A DNA stretch of 33,452 bases from the NCBI GenBank assembly GCA_016928415.1, contig JAFGKU010000030.1, positions 1-33,452 of the forward strand, in the 5' to 3' direction. This stretch comes from Spirochaetales bacterium (GTDB lineage: Bacteria; Spirochaetota; Spirochaetia; SZUA-6; JAFGRV01). A program made the translations under genes and the position numbers. Below are positions 16,228 to 24,138 of the stretch, piece after piece (within the stretch, counting starts at the first letter, position 1; each line of letters begins with the position of its first letter). Under the pieces are notes generated by a model. It saw only the letters and a list, made by a program, of their open reading frames with translations. It searched no databases and was not told the origin of the DNA.

Positions 16228-17196
16228 TCACATCGGAAACTGCGTGCCATTGACTTCGTAATATCCCGAAGGCACACCGGCGGTGTAAGTTACATTGATG
16301 ATGATTGTGTCATCCGGAGGTGTTCCGTCATCGACAGTGATCGTTCCCGTGGATGTGCCGTCGTTTGTCATTAAATCTATCAACGACGTTGTCTCCTGAC
16401 CGACCGGAGAGGTGTAAGCCGTACCGGTGTCATTGTACCCGTTATAATCCCAAACCATTGTCAATGTCATGAGCACCGGATCTATAATTTGTGTTTTAAC
16501 GCAATTACCGCTGATTGCTCCGGGAACGGTAATTACCGTTATGTAGGGATCCGGGTCCGTATCCAGTTCGGGATGGGCGCTTACATAAGCTTCGATGGTT
16601 GACTGGGCTGTCTGGTATTCGTACCAAATGACCAATAAGGGGTCGATTGTGGGGGTCGGTGAAGGAGAATCCGTCGGTGTGGGTGAATCTGTGGGAGTAT
16701 CCGTGGGAGTGTCTGTAGGCGTCACCGTATTCGTGGGAGTGTCTGTAGGTGTTGCCGTATCCGTTGGTGTTTCCATAGCGGTGTCGGTGGGTGTTCCCGT
16801 ATCAGTGGGAGTAGGCGTATCCATTGGTGAATCTGTCGGGGTGGGTGTATCCGTTGGCGTCCCTGTATCCGTTGATGTCGGAGTATCCGTAGGTGTTCCT
16901 GCCGGTGTATCTGTATCAGTGGGTGTAAACATCGGTGTATCTGTATCGGTTGGTGTCGGTGAATCCGTGGGTGATATCGTATTGGTTGGCGTCTCTGTAT
17001 CTGTTGGAGTGCCGGCAGGAGTGTCGGTCGGGGTGGAAGTATCCGTCGGTGTACCGGCCGGAGTATCGGTTGGCGTCCCGACGGGGGCAAATGTCGGATA
17101 CACGGCCATTTCCCTCAGAATATCGAGCAGGTCGCACCCGCTGAATGTCAATAAAGCGGTTAAAACCAATATTGTGAAAACAAGATATTTGTTCAT
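16228..17196 (-). CDS. Lipoprotein with a long Thr/Pro/Asp-rich repeat
   Basis: A protein of 322 residues. The signal peptide ends LLTFSGC, so Cys21 is the probable lipidation site. Residues 41-183 are a low-complexity string of TPTDTPT-type units, likely an extended, possibly glycosylated stalk. A C-terminal domain (about 184-322, starting [13 protein letters not shown]) of unknown fold ends [12 protein letters not shown] and has one Cys. I start at ATG 17196, where GGTGAGG is placed five bases upstream; an ATG at 17211 is in frame. It is probably displayed on the cell surface or in the periplasm. It has no operon partner. Confidence 0.72.
   Translation of the reverse strand: MNKYLVFTILVLTALLTFSGCDLLDILREMAVYPTFAPVGTPTDTPAGTPTDTSTPTDTPAGTPTDTETPTNTISPTDSPTPTDTDTPMFTPTDTDTPAGTPTDTPTSTDTGTPTDTPTPTDSPMDTPTPTDTGTPTDTAMETPTDTATPTDTPTNTVTPTDTPTDTPTDSPTPTDSPSPTPTIDPLLVIWYEYQTAQSTIEAYVSAHPELDTDPDPYITVITVPGAISGNCVKTQIIDPVLMTLTMVWDYNGYNDTGTAYTSPVGQETTSLIDLMTNDGTSTGTITVDDGTPPDDTIIINVTYTAGVPSGYYEVNGTQFPM
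16648..17076 (-). repeat. Degenerate coding repeat (TPTDTP units)
   Basis: About 429 bases encode the Thr-Pro-Thr-Asp repeat of the lipoprotein. The repeats are clear at protein level but the codons vary (for example different Gly-strand triplets ggt, gga, ggc on the plus strand), which points to an old repeat kept for its amino-acid pattern rather than a fresh DNA expansion. Confidence 0.85.
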
Positions 17197-17491
17197 TTTT
17201 TCCTCACCCATCGTTATCCTTCAATATAACCCTGTAATGCCCGGATTTCCAGTGGCTGCCACGTATCGGTCAAATCTAATACTGCCGAAATTCCCTTCCT
17301 GTTCACTCAGGTTCAATGAGCCTCTACCATAAAGGCTTACTCACATAGAAAATACTCTACATATAGAAAATAATACAAAAATTCATGAAAGTCAATTTTT
17401 AAGAGGTAAATTGGAGCCTCATCCGGTTATCTCTCCCTTGACAACACCTTTTTTTCACTGATAAGTTTCCCTCAAATTGATGGAGGATGTC
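17197..17491. promoter_or_regulatory. Intergenic region with putative divergent promoters
   Basis: On the plus strand TTGACA (17438-17443) followed after 16 bases by GATAAG (17460-17465) could drive the small membrane protein gene. On the side of the lipoprotein gene, a 10-base direct repeat ATAGAAAATA occurs at 17345-17354 and 17363-17372, 18 bases apart, which might be a regulator site. No gene is visible in the remainder. Confidence 0.35.
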
Positions 17492-17911
17492 ATGAAAACC
17501 GTATACCCGTTTATTTCTATTAAATTACTTTCAGTTTCCCTTTTAATACTGCTTTTTTTTAATGCTTTAAGCGCCATCGGCGGGGGAATAGGATTGGTCG
17601 TAAGCGACGGATTGGGAATGCCCAAATCCTGGCTGACGGGTTCCCCGTTCGATTCTTTCCTTGTTCCGGGAATTATTCTCGCTGTCATAGTCGGGGGGAC
17701 AAACCTGGCGGCTGCCGTTATGGAAATAAAAAAATTACGGTTTGCACCGGAGGCATCCGCCGTAGCCGGTTTCGGCCTGCAGATCTGGATTTACGCGGAA
17801 ATATACATTATCAGGGAATCGGCCTGGCTCCAAACCGTTTACTTCGTTACGGGGACATTGATACTGATTCTGGTTTTTTTGAGGTTCCGGGTTAAAAAAA
17901 GTGAAAAGTGA
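17492..17911 (+). CDS. Small integral membrane protein of unknown function
   Basis: A 139-residue protein with four predicted transmembrane helices (about 7-30, 52-73, 84-105, 112-131), a glycine-rich GGGIGL after helix 1, and a basic C-terminus (RFRVKKSEK). No family-defining motif is recognised. The ATG at 17492 is chosen because GGAGG lies six bases upstream. The gene converges with the heavy-metal exporter gene, 24 bases apart. Confidence 0.7.
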   Translation: MKTVYPFISIKLLSVSLLILLFFNALSAIGGGIGLVVSDGLGMPKSWLTGSPFDSFLVPGIILAVIVGGTNLAAAVMEIKKLRFAPEASAVAGFGLQIWIYAEIYIIRESAWLQTVYFVTGTLILILVFLRFRVKKSEK

Positions 17912-17935
17912 TTGCTGCCCGGCTGGTTCGCTATT

Positions 17936-18967
17936 TTATAGATTCAGGAAAAATAAAATATATCCTATAGAAAGACCTATTATCAGGTTAAACAGTTTAA
18001 TAAAAAGGGAATCCTTTATGGAATATGATAATAAAGGCAGCATCCCGTGTCCGTCCTGGACAATCGAACTGACCAGCAGTACTGAAAAAGGAACCAGGCT
18101 TTTGGAAAATAACATCACGAATATAAGATGAGGCCCTGATTCGGGAATGAGACCGACAATCGCTGCAATCAGTATAATCCATGCCATGTTCGATTTAATA
18201 AAGGTTTCCAGATTCCAGTATTCCAGACCCGTGTTCATAATCAGGAGGATTCCAAAGGTCCATAAAAATATTTTCCACAGGTGTTTTTTGAAAATATGTT
18301 CATAAATATGATGAATCAAATAATGATCCGGCACTGCCGTTATTATAAAAAGGGCAAAAACCATGAGGGATAAAAAAATGATCCGCATCCAATCCCAGGT
18401 TTCCGGCCCAATGACTCCAAAAATCAACAGGACAATGGTAGTAATGACAATGGCTATAAGTAAAAATCTGTTGAAGGACATCTTTGCGAGATTATGTATG
18501 GCTTCTTTAAAATTCATGACCCTGCAGTCATCATTGTTATGTAAATTTGAATCCTTGCATTCCACACAGGGTTTTATTTTTAATAGGGGAGTGATTTTAT
18601 CAATTAAAAATGCGGATAATATTCCTATAACAAACAATATGACGGTCAAAAGCAAAGCTTCTTTCGGGAATAACGTAAACATGACAAAAGCTTCATCACC
18701 GCTTGTCGCAATCATTCCCCCTGTAATTGCCCCGAAAGTGATGAGACCCCTGATATAAAAAGAGACGTTTAAAAAAGCGCCTAGGCACCCTGGGGTCGAA
18801 CCAAAAAATGAGGTCATTACGTATTGCCTGAATTTATTACCCTTGATAAGCTCGCTCAGTTTGCCTTTTGATAAAACATTTAAAAAGTCGGTTATCATCA
18901 TCATGATAAAGACAAAGACGGTTATCATGATTCCGTTTTTTAATGAATCAATAAATATTTCTACCAT
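17936..18967 (-). CDS. ArsP_2-type 10-TM putative heavy-metal exporter
   Basis: A 343-residue polytopic membrane protein with about ten helices. It carries FFGSTPGCLGAF in the first half and GLIPESGPHLIFV with DGHGMLPLL in the second, the paired glycine/proline-rich motifs of the Pfam ArsP_2 (putative 10TM heavy-metal exporter) family, also annotated as a putative manganese transporter. A cytoplasmic loop has CVECKDSNLHNNDDC, a likely metal-binding site. It lies 35 bases downstream of the transsulfuration gene, on the same strand as fur, so it may be co-regulated. The transported metal is unknown. Confidence 0.75.
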   Translation of the reverse strand: MVEIFIDSLKNGIMITVFVFIMMMITDFLNVLSKGKLSELIKGNKFRQYVMTSFFGSTPGCLGAFLNVSFYIRGLITFGAITGGMIATSGDEAFVMFTLFPKEALLLTVILFVIGILSAFLIDKITPLLKIKPCVECKDSNLHNNDDCRVMNFKEAIHNLAKMSFNRFLLIAIVITTIVLLIFGVIGPETWDWMRIIFLSLMVFALFIITAVPDHYLIHHIYEHIFKKHLWKIFLWTFGILLIMNTGLEYWNLETFIKSNMAWIILIAAIVGLIPESGPHLIFVMLFSKSLVPFSVLLVSSIVQDGHGMLPLLSYSIKDSLFIKLFNLIIGLSIGYILFFLNL

Positions 18968-19002
18968 CGATTTTCTTCATTCATTACCATTTGAAAAATT
19001 GA

Positions 19003-20151
19003 TTATACATTGTCCAAAGCCTGTTTTAAATCATCCAGCAGGTCCTGGGTGTTTTCTATTCCCGCGGAAAGACGAACCGTGTTTAATTTGACTCCAAAAC
19101 TTGTTCTGCGTTCCAGGGGCATATAGAGCATGGTTGTTAAAACGGGTAAACAGGCAAGGGTTTCCGTGCAGCCGAGGCTTACGGCATGAATGATGATTTT
19201 CAAATTTTCCACGAATGTTTTAGCATCCTCCTGCGTTTCCCCGGCATCAAAGGCAAGCATTCCCCCGAAGCCGTTTTTCATCTGTTTTAATGCAATTTTA
19301 TGTCCCGGATCCGTTTCCAGGCCGGGATAATATACGTTTTTGATTTTAGGATGACCTTTTAAAAATTCGGCGATCCGCAGGGCATTTTCCGACATTTTCC
19401 GTGCACGCAGATCGAAGGTTTTTAATCCCCTCTCCAGGAGCGAGGCTGAGAAAGCATCGAGAGTGGTGCCGATTGCCTGCCGTGTAAACCAGAGCTTGTC
19501 ATACTGCTCTTTTGTGGAACAGGCTATCGCGCCTGCCATTAAATCGTTATGTCCGCCCAGGGCCTTTGTGGCACTATGGATGACCAGGTCGGCGCCCAGC
19601 TGTAACGGTCTTTGATGATAAGGGGTGGCAAAGGTATTATCAACCACCAGCATGGCGCCTGAACGGTCGGCCTGTTCACGGAGATATTCTATATCGATTA
19701 CTTTTATCAGGGGATTACTGGGTGTTTCACAAAATATCATCCTTGTATTTTTTTTCATATTATCCTGGACCTTTTCATAATTCCAGGCGTCAAGCCAGGT
19801 TATTTCCACGCCGAATTTTTCCAGTATCAATGAGACTTTGTAATTGGCCCCATAGATATCATGAAAAGTAATAAGATGATCTCCCTTTTGCAAAAACGTC
19901 AGGAAGGTCATGGTCGCCGCCGCCATTCCGGTAGTACCGATTACGCAGTCTTCTGCGCCTTCCAGTCCGGCGACTTTTCTCTCTACTGTTCTGACCGTGG
20001 GATTATCATCACGGTGATAGGTATAGCCGTCAATCTCTCCATCCGTAATCTGTCTTAATACTTCAAATGAAGTATATTGATAATTCACGGCGGAAACGAT
20101 CGGCGTTACCATTGGTTTATTCCCATACGGGGTTAATGGATCATTTTTCAT
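19003..20151 (-). CDS. PLP-dependent transsulfuration enzyme (cystathionine gamma-synthase/lyase family)
   Basis: A 382-residue Cys/Met-metabolism enzyme. The PLP-binding Lys is Lys196 in HSATKALGGHND, and GYTYHRDDNPTV plus CETPSNPLIKVIDI fit the family. Members include cystathionine gamma-synthase, cystathionine beta- or gamma-lyase, and methionine gamma-lyase; sequence alone does not separate them. GAGGGAA before the ATG is a good ribosome binding site. It follows four bases after the zinc-ribbon gene, so it is in the same transcript as the NifX-like protein. Confidence 0.92.
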   Translation of the reverse strand: MKNDPLTPYGNKPMVTPIVSAVNYQYTSFEVLRQITDGEIDGYTYHRDDNPTVRTVERKVAGLEGAEDCVIGTTGMAAATMTFLTFLQKGDHLITFHDIYGANYKVSLILEKFGVEITWLDAWNYEKVQDNMKKNTRMIFCETPSNPLIKVIDIEYLREQADRSGAMLVVDNTFATPYHQRPLQLGADLVIHSATKALGGHNDLMAGAIACSTKEQYDKLWFTRQAIGTTLDAFSASLLERGLKTFDLRARKMSENALRIAEFLKGHPKIKNVYYPGLETDPGHKIALKQMKNGFGGMLAFDAGETQEDAKTFVENLKIIIHAVSLGCTETLACLPVLTTMLYMPLERRTSFGVKLNTVRLSAGIENTQDLLDDLKQALDNV

Positions 20152-20155
20152 TTTT

Positions 20156-20371
20156 TTATTCCCTCGTCATTTTTGCCCCGCATTTTGGGCATATTTCGTT
20201 ATAGCAGGGTACCCCCTGCTTATGAGCTGTTTTTTCACCGCAGGAAGGGCATATACAATACCCTACAGGTCCGGCACCCCGGCGGTTTCCTTTATTCCTT
20301 CCTCTACCGGTACCTAAACCGCCGCCTCTGCCGCCCCCTCCCAAAGGTCCTGTCCCATCTTTTTGTGGCAT
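20156..20371 (-). CDS. Small zinc-ribbon protein with Gly/Arg-rich N-terminus
   Basis: 71 residues. The N-terminus MPQKDGTGPLGGGGRGG resembles the start of the DUF5320 protein encoded nearby; the C-terminal half has cysteines at 39, 41, 44, 56, 61 and 64 (CPSCGEK and CPKCGAK), a rubredoxin/zinc-ribbon-like arrangement. Such proteins commonly accompany NifX/NifB-like cofactor-binding proteins in anaerobes. It is one base downstream of the NifX-like gene, with GGAGGC before the ATG. The role is probably metal or Fe-S related; it is not established. Confidence 0.7.
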   Translation of the reverse strand: MPQKDGTGPLGGGGRGGGLGTGRGRNKGNRRGAGPVGYCICPSCGEKTAHKQGVPCYNEICPKCGAKMTRE

Positions 20372-20372
20372 A

Positions 20373-20795
20373 TTATTTGCCTCCTTTTACACCAGGGTGG
20401 GCAGATATATAATCTCCCTCTGTTGAACTGGCGGTTTTCATGATTCGATTTTCTTTTCTCTGTAAAATTGAATCGATGTCTGTTTTTTGTGCCAATGTCA
20501 GTCCGCCATTTCGAAATCTACTAAGCGCATCAGTTATTAATTTTGATGTAGCGGTATATACTATAATATTTGCGTCATTAAGTAAAGTAAGAGATTCTGA
20601 ACTGATATCTTTTGTAATAAGTACATTCACCCCTTTGTCTATCAATAATTGAGCCGGAGCCTTTTCATCATCATTTATCGCGGCCTCGAATCCCATACTT
20701 CTCTCTGTAAAAAAAGTAAAATAAGCGCATTTTTCAAAATCATTGGCCATTTCTGACAACTGACTTGGATTTTTTGCTGTAATACAAATTTTCAT
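20373..20795 (-). CDS. Dinitrogenase iron-molybdenum cofactor (NifX/NafY-like) family protein
   Basis: A 140-residue single-domain protein with the RNase-H-like fold pattern of the NifX/NifB C-terminal family (MKICITAKN, FEKCAYFTFF, KGVNVLITKDIS). Family members bind FeMo-co precursors or other Fe-S clusters. No nif gene is present, so a nitrogenase role is unlikely. Orphan members often occur with DUF5320 and zinc-ribbon proteins, exactly as here. An extra hydrophilic tail follows the domain. AAGGAA is placed before ATG 20795. Confidence 0.8.
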   Translation of the reverse strand: MKICITAKNPSQLSEMANDFEKCAYFTFFTERSMGFEAAINDDEKAPAQLLIDKGVNVLITKDISSESLTLLNDANIIVYTATSKLITDALSRFRNGGLTLAQKTDIDSILQRKENRIMKTASSTEGDYISAHPGVKGGK

Positions 20796-20923
20796 AAATT
20801 TATTCCTTTTATTAGCTATGGTTTTTACATAATAACGATCCTGAATTTATCTGTATATAGGGGATCTCGAAAAACTGGTGATTTACTTTAAGCAACCCCA
20901 AAAACCTCTATTTTGTTATGGGA
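20796..20923 (-). other. Intergenic region with repeat copy 2
   Basis: 128 bases between the DUF5320 gene and the NifX-like gene. Positions 20860-20877 carry the second copy of the 18-base GGGGAYCTC repeat (two mismatches to 7135-7152). No gene is visible; a promoter for the NifX-like gene could be here but none stands out. Confidence 0.35.
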
Positions 20924-21301
20924 TCATTTGTCTTTCTTTTTAGGCTTTTTCTTTTCTGCTTCAAGTTTTTCCAACTCCCGGATTCGATCGTTTATTGCAT
21001 TCAAATTATCCTGAATGAGTTTAACCTGATCCTTAAGGGCTTCTGCTTCCTGTTTAGCGGTCCAGGTTGTTGATACATAGGGCATATTGGGATGATAGCC
21101 TCCTGTATTGTACCTTGCCCAGCCGGGGAGTCCTGTTGCCCAAAACATGTGTCTGTATCCCCTGCCATGTCCTCCACCAAATCGGCCATACCCAATAATG
21201 GGATTGGCAAAACCTGGCACCGAATAACCTGCGCAAAAACCTGCTGCCCTTCCAGTCATGGGTCCTAAACCGTTAGGGCCGGTTCCGTCACCTCTTGGCA
21301 T
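20924..21301 (-). CDS. DUF5320 family Gly-rich protein with coiled-coil tail
   Basis: A 125-residue protein starting MPRGDGTGPNGLGPMTGRAA, diagnostic of DUF5320. The middle is glycine/aromatic rich (GRFGGGHGRGYRHMFWATG) and the C-terminal 45 residues form an amphipathic coiled coil (AKQEAEALKDQVKLIQDNL) ending in a Lys-rich tail. These proteins accompany NifX-like proteins in many anaerobes; function is unknown. The start is ATG 21301 with AAAGGAGG upstream; the frame is open to 21343 but overlaps fur. It lies 38 bases after fur, likely in the same transcript. Confidence 0.85.
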   Translation of the reverse strand: MPRGDGTGPNGLGPMTGRAAGFCAGYSVPGFANPIIGYGRFGGGHGRGYRHMFWATGLPGWARYNTGGYHPNMPYVSTTWTAKQEAEALKDQVKLIQDNLNAINDRIRELEKLEAEKKKPKKKDK

Positions 21302-21339
21302 AATAAAACCTCCTTTTTCATTAACATTTGTGTGAAAAT

Positions 21340-21795
21340 TCACTCTGCCTTACATTCCGGACATATTCCATAGAAATGTATAATATGGGTATCAATATCA
21401 AATCCAAATTTATTTTGCATACCAGTTGCGGCTTTATTAATATATTCCTTTTCTTCCATGATAAAATCTGTATAATCTACGACTTTCCTGCATTTTTTGC
21501 AGATCAGATGATGATGGTGCTTTTTTTTACTATATTCTTCTGTCAACTCATATTTAGCTTTACCATGACCGAACTCGAATTTTGTTACTATACCTGTTTG
21601 TTTCAATAGTTCTAATGTTCTATATATGGTGGTCAACCCAATAGCAGGATTATTGGAATGAACGGCCATAAAAATATCTTCAGCACTTAAATGCTTGTCG
21701 GTATTTATCAAAACTTCCAGGATAGCTTCCCTTGATATGGTTAATCTTAAACCATAATTTTGAAATTTTTGTCCCCATTTATGGCAGTCTCTCAT
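21340..21795 (-). CDS. Fur-family metalloregulator
   Basis: 151 residues with the winged-helix domain (RLTISREAILEVLI, LTTIYRTLELLKQTG) and a C-terminal dimerisation/metal domain with a His cluster (93-96), C99-xx-C102 and C145-xx-C148, the structural zinc site of Fur/PerR. I start at ATG 21795, preceded by TTGAGGAAAACC. The open frame extends to 21831 but that would place the operator inside the coding sequence. A perfect promoter and Fur box lie directly upstream, so autoregulation is expected. Whether it senses iron, peroxide or another metal cannot be decided from the sequence. Confidence 0.92.
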   Translation of the reverse strand: MRDCHKWGQKFQNYGLRLTISREAILEVLINTDKHLSAEDIFMAVHSNNPAIGLTTIYRTLELLKQTGIVTKFEFGHGKAKYELTEEYSKKKHHHHLICKKCRKVVDYTDFIMEEKEYINKAATGMQNKFGFDIDTHIIHFYGICPECKAE

Positions 21796-21810
21796 GGTTT
21801 TCCTCAATCT

Positions 21811-21829
21811 GATAATGAAAACCATTATC
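21811..21829 (-). promoter_or_regulatory. Fur box at the fur promoter
   Basis: The 19-mer GATAATGAAAACCATTATC matches the classical Fur consensus at 17 of 19 positions. It overlaps the predicted transcription start just downstream of the -10 box at 21837-21842. This is the best match of the group in this window. Confidence 0.8.
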
Positions 21830-21836
21830 ATTTTGT

Positions 21837-21865
21837 ATTATAGTGGAAAATTTATAAATTGTCAA
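21837..21865 (-). promoter_or_regulatory. Consensus promoter of fur
   Basis: On the minus strand TTGACA (21865-21860) and TATAAT (21842-21837) have an exact 17-base spacing, a full consensus sigma-70 promoter. Confidence 0.8.
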
Positions 21866-21908
21866 TACTGGAAATGGTTTTCATTATCAGATTGAGGAGG
21901 TTTTTTCA

Positions 21909-22634
21909 TTAAAAATTATAATTTTTTCCCAGAATACCAATCCTACATTTATCTCCAAACTGTTTTTTAAAAATATCAATATTCTGTGTGCAATGGCATA
22001 ATGTTATGGAAAGAATTCTCGATTTTAATTCATTAACCTGTTTATCGGTGAAACGGAATCCATGCATTCCGCCAAGTATATGGAAGGGAATTTGTCTGTC
22101 GATTCCCCAGCGTTCCCGCTTATCAAGAAAAGCCGATAATCCCGGATGACAGCATCCGCATATAAAAATAAAATATTCTTTCGAGGGAATGATAATAGCA
22201 TGCTCAATGATTCCTCCGTAATCAGAAGAGGGTAAAGGTTCGGTTATTATTATGCCGGAAAGTATGCCCTGTTGTTTTCCCGGATTTTCTATTGTTTTTT
22301 TATTTTCAGCCGGAATGCTCATGCCTTGAAATGAGATGCCGTGTTCCCATTGGTTATGAATATATACGGGAAGTTTGGAATTTTTATTCAATACTACAGG
22401 CAATCCATCGGTATGATCATTATGATTGTGACTTAATATCACGGCATCAAAATCTTTTGGATTGAAACCTGCGGTATCAAGATTATGAGCCAGGTTATTA
22501 CGATACATCCCTGTGTCAAAAAGAATAATTCTTTCGCCAATCTCTATGGCACAGGAAAATCCGGGGTCCTTTTTAAAACCGGCTTGAGTGCCGTTTATAT
22601 CGTCACATAAAATAGTGATCCTGATATTATTCAT
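21909..22634 (-). CDS. Metallo-beta-lactamase-fold hydrolase (COG1237 type)
   Basis: 241 residues with the dinuclear metal motif H69-N-H71-N-D73-H74 in ILSHNHNDHTDG, then CGCCHPG and GGMHGF as later metal ligands. The fold and motifs match COG1237, often annotated as a 7,8-dihydropterin-linked synthase involved in tetrahydromethanopterin-type cofactor formation; the substrate in bacteria is unproven. I prefer ATG 22634, where the family normally begins, over ATG 22661. It overlaps the TrmO-like stop by eight bases, so the two genes are coupled. It is the last gene of a five-gene operon that starts behind a Fur box. Confidence 0.8.
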   Translation of the reverse strand: MNNIRITILCDDINGTQAGFKKDPGFSCAIEIGERIILFDTGMYRNNLAHNLDTAGFNPKDFDAVILSHNHNDHTDGLPVVLNKNSKLPVYIHNQWEHGISFQGMSIPAENKKTIENPGKQQGILSGIIITEPLPSSDYGGIIEHAIIIPSKEYFIFICGCCHPGLSAFLDKRERWGIDRQIPFHILGGMHGFRFTDKQVNELKSRILSITLCHCTQNIDIFKKQFGDKCRIGILGKNYNF

Positions 22635-23124
22635 TCTCTTGATTAACAAACCTTCCGTCATCTTTTGTCTTTGGAAGTTTTTTTATTTTTTTTTCAAGCC
22701 AGCCTTTTTTGCTGTCTGCCCTGTAATCAAATTTTTCAACATACGGCTTGATATCCAGTAAGGGAGTGCCGTCGACAATATCTACATCCTTTATATATAA
22801 AAGATTTTTTTCAAGCCGGATTAAACGCACAATTGAAAGGCCGATTGCATTGGGCCGGGATGGCGCCCGGGTAGAAAAAACACCGTGCTCTGTATCATCC
22901 ATATACGGTTTGACCTTTAAAAATAATTTATTGGATAAATGGCAATGAAACAGTAATATTATATGGGAAAAACCGTCAAGATCCAAAAGGCCTTCCGTAT
23001 ATTCGGAAAATAATTCTATTACACCCTCAGTATCCCCGGCGGCCACAGGTTGAATGGGAGTTCCTTTTGTTTCTTTAAAAGGAGAATGGATAATCCCTAT
23101 TGGTTTATAAATTATTTCCTTCAT
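22627..23124 (-). CDS. TrmO (TsaA)-like tRNA methyltransferase family protein
   Basis: 165 residues of the TrmO/TsaA barrel family. Conserved segments: IGIIHSPFKETKGTPIQP, GVFSTRAPSRPNAIGLS and DGTPLLDIKPY. TrmO in E. coli uses SAM to N6-methylate t6A37 in tRNA; archaeal and anaerobe paralogs occur in metal-associated operons and may have other substrates. It overlaps DUF1638 by 20 bases and the metallo-hydrolase by 8, so it belongs to the Fur-linked operon. The tRNA role is family knowledge only. Confidence 0.82.
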   Translation of the reverse strand: MKEIIYKPIGIIHSPFKETKGTPIQPVAAGDTEGVIELFSEYTEGLLDLDGFSHIILLFHCHLSNKLFLKVKPYMDDTEHGVFSTRAPSRPNAIGLSIVRLIRLEKNLLYIKDVDIVDGTPLLDIKPYVEKFDYRADSKKGWLEKKIKKLPKTKDDGRFVNQENE

Positions 23125-23782
23125 TTAAAATTTTTGCCCCTTCTTCCAATAAGCTTTTAAACCGGTTGAAAGAAATATTAACTGATTCGATCGGCACAGC
23201 CGTCCAATCGGATATTTTCAATATTTTTTCAGGATCTTCGATCATCAGTTTTTCATAATATCCTATGGCATCCGCTACCATGATTTTATCATGCTGCGGG
23301 AACATTTCATTGGCCTTGCCTTTATCCCAGTCTTTAAAAATATAATCCCAGTGCTTTAGCCATCCGGGAGTAATCCAGTAGACTTTCTTTGATCCTGCCG
23401 TTTTTTCCCGATAATCAAGGTCTGTAAGCATGTCCACACAATTTGCCGCTTTTATCCTTAAAGCCCCGGGACACTCTTCTTTTATAAGCACATCGGTAAC
23501 CCTTGACGGATCACCAGGGTCCATAAAACATCTCTGACCATAAAGAACCAGTATTTTGTCGGAAACAGTTGAAGCGGTTTTCAGTTGTTTTACAAGCTGT
23601 TTTTTTAATTCCGGTTGCCATTCATGCAGCCCGGGTGCGGTAAACAGTATTTTTTTAGCGTTGATAAAGCCGTTATCCTGTAAATGATTTATATCGGCTT
23701 TGAGAATTCCGCATGATACAATACAAATATCTGAAAACGACCGGGATGACTCCGTATCTTGGTTATTGCCGTCAAAATCCAT
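23105..23782 (-). CDS. DUF1638 family protein
   Basis: 225 residues with the family pattern SCGILKADINHL near the start, VLYGQRCF, ANCVDML and TPGWLKHWDYIFK. The scattered invariant Cys residues suggest a metal or cluster site. DUF1638 proteins are found in methanogens and anaerobic bacteria, often near corrinoid methyltransferases, with unknown function; no corrinoid gene lies in this window. It is preceded by a 29-base gap from the MTH1187-like gene and overlaps the TrmO-like gene. Confidence 0.85.
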   Translation of the reverse strand: MDFDGNNQDTESSRSFSDICIVSCGILKADINHLQDNGFINAKKILFTAPGLHEWQPELKKQLVKQLKTASTVSDKILVLYGQRCFMDPGDPSRVTDVLIKEECPGALRIKAANCVDMLTDLDYREKTAGSKKVYWITPGWLKHWDYIFKDWDKGKANEMFPQHDKIMVADAIGYYEKLMIEDPEKILKISDWTAVPIESVNISFNRFKSLLEEGAKILNEGNNL

Positions 23783-23811
23783 AATGGCTCCTGTGCTTAT
23801 AACATATACTT

Positions 23812-24114
23812 TTACAGCTTGTCTTTTACGGCTTTTATCTTGCCGCTCATGGACAATTGTTTATCTCTTCTTTCGTCAATCTTGATCGATGTAACAACCC
23901 TTTTGACTTTATCGCTGAATAACGTGTTGTGCATCTTCGCGGAAAGTTCAAAAAGCTTTTCCAGGGAATCCGCTTCAATAATGGTGCCCATGGGATGCAG
24001 TTCATAATTGATTCCTTTCACATTTTCCAATATTTTCAAGGATTGAGCTACATAGCTGCTTACAGAAGCGCTCGCCGTACCGAGAGGAACAATACTTATC
24101 TCCATGATAACCAT
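23812..24114 (-). CDS. MTH1187 family thiamine-binding protein
   Basis: 100 residues with the family signature ISIVPLGTASASVSSYVA and YELHPMGTIIEADSLEKLF. Structures of relatives (YqgV/MTH1187) form ferredoxin-like tetramers that bind thiamine or similar ligands. ATG 24114 is supported by AAAAGGAG six bases upstream. It is the second gene of the Fur-linked operon, after the ferredoxin. Biological role here is unknown. Confidence 0.85.
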   Translation of the reverse strand: MVIMEISIVPLGTASASVSSYVAQSLKILENVKGINYELHPMGTIIEADSLEKLFELSAKMHNTLFSDKVKRVVTSIKIDERRDKQLSMSGKIKAVKDKL

Positions 24115-24138
24115 TTTTTACTCCTTTTAAAATTGTAA

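Larger units (their letters stand above)
21801..21898. repeat. 26-bp perfect inverted repeat around the fur promoter
   Basis: Positions 21801-21826 are the exact reverse complement of 21873-21898, with a 46-base loop containing the fur promoter. Each arm contains part of a Fur-type operator (right arm: 21870-21888, 14 of 19 consensus matches). The left arm also contains the ribosome binding site of fur; the right arm has the same GAGGA, but no gene follows on that strand. Confidence 0.85.

Noticed and set aside
16595..17332. Long plus-strand open frame rich in Val-Gly-Val-Ser
   Set aside because: It is the complement of the TPTD repeat; the minus frame has a signal peptide, lipobox and ribosome binding site, while the plus frame has none.
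20373..20795. Nitrogenase cofactor biosynthesis locus
   Set aside because: Only one NifX-like domain protein is present, without nifHDK, nifB or nifEN; orphan members are common.
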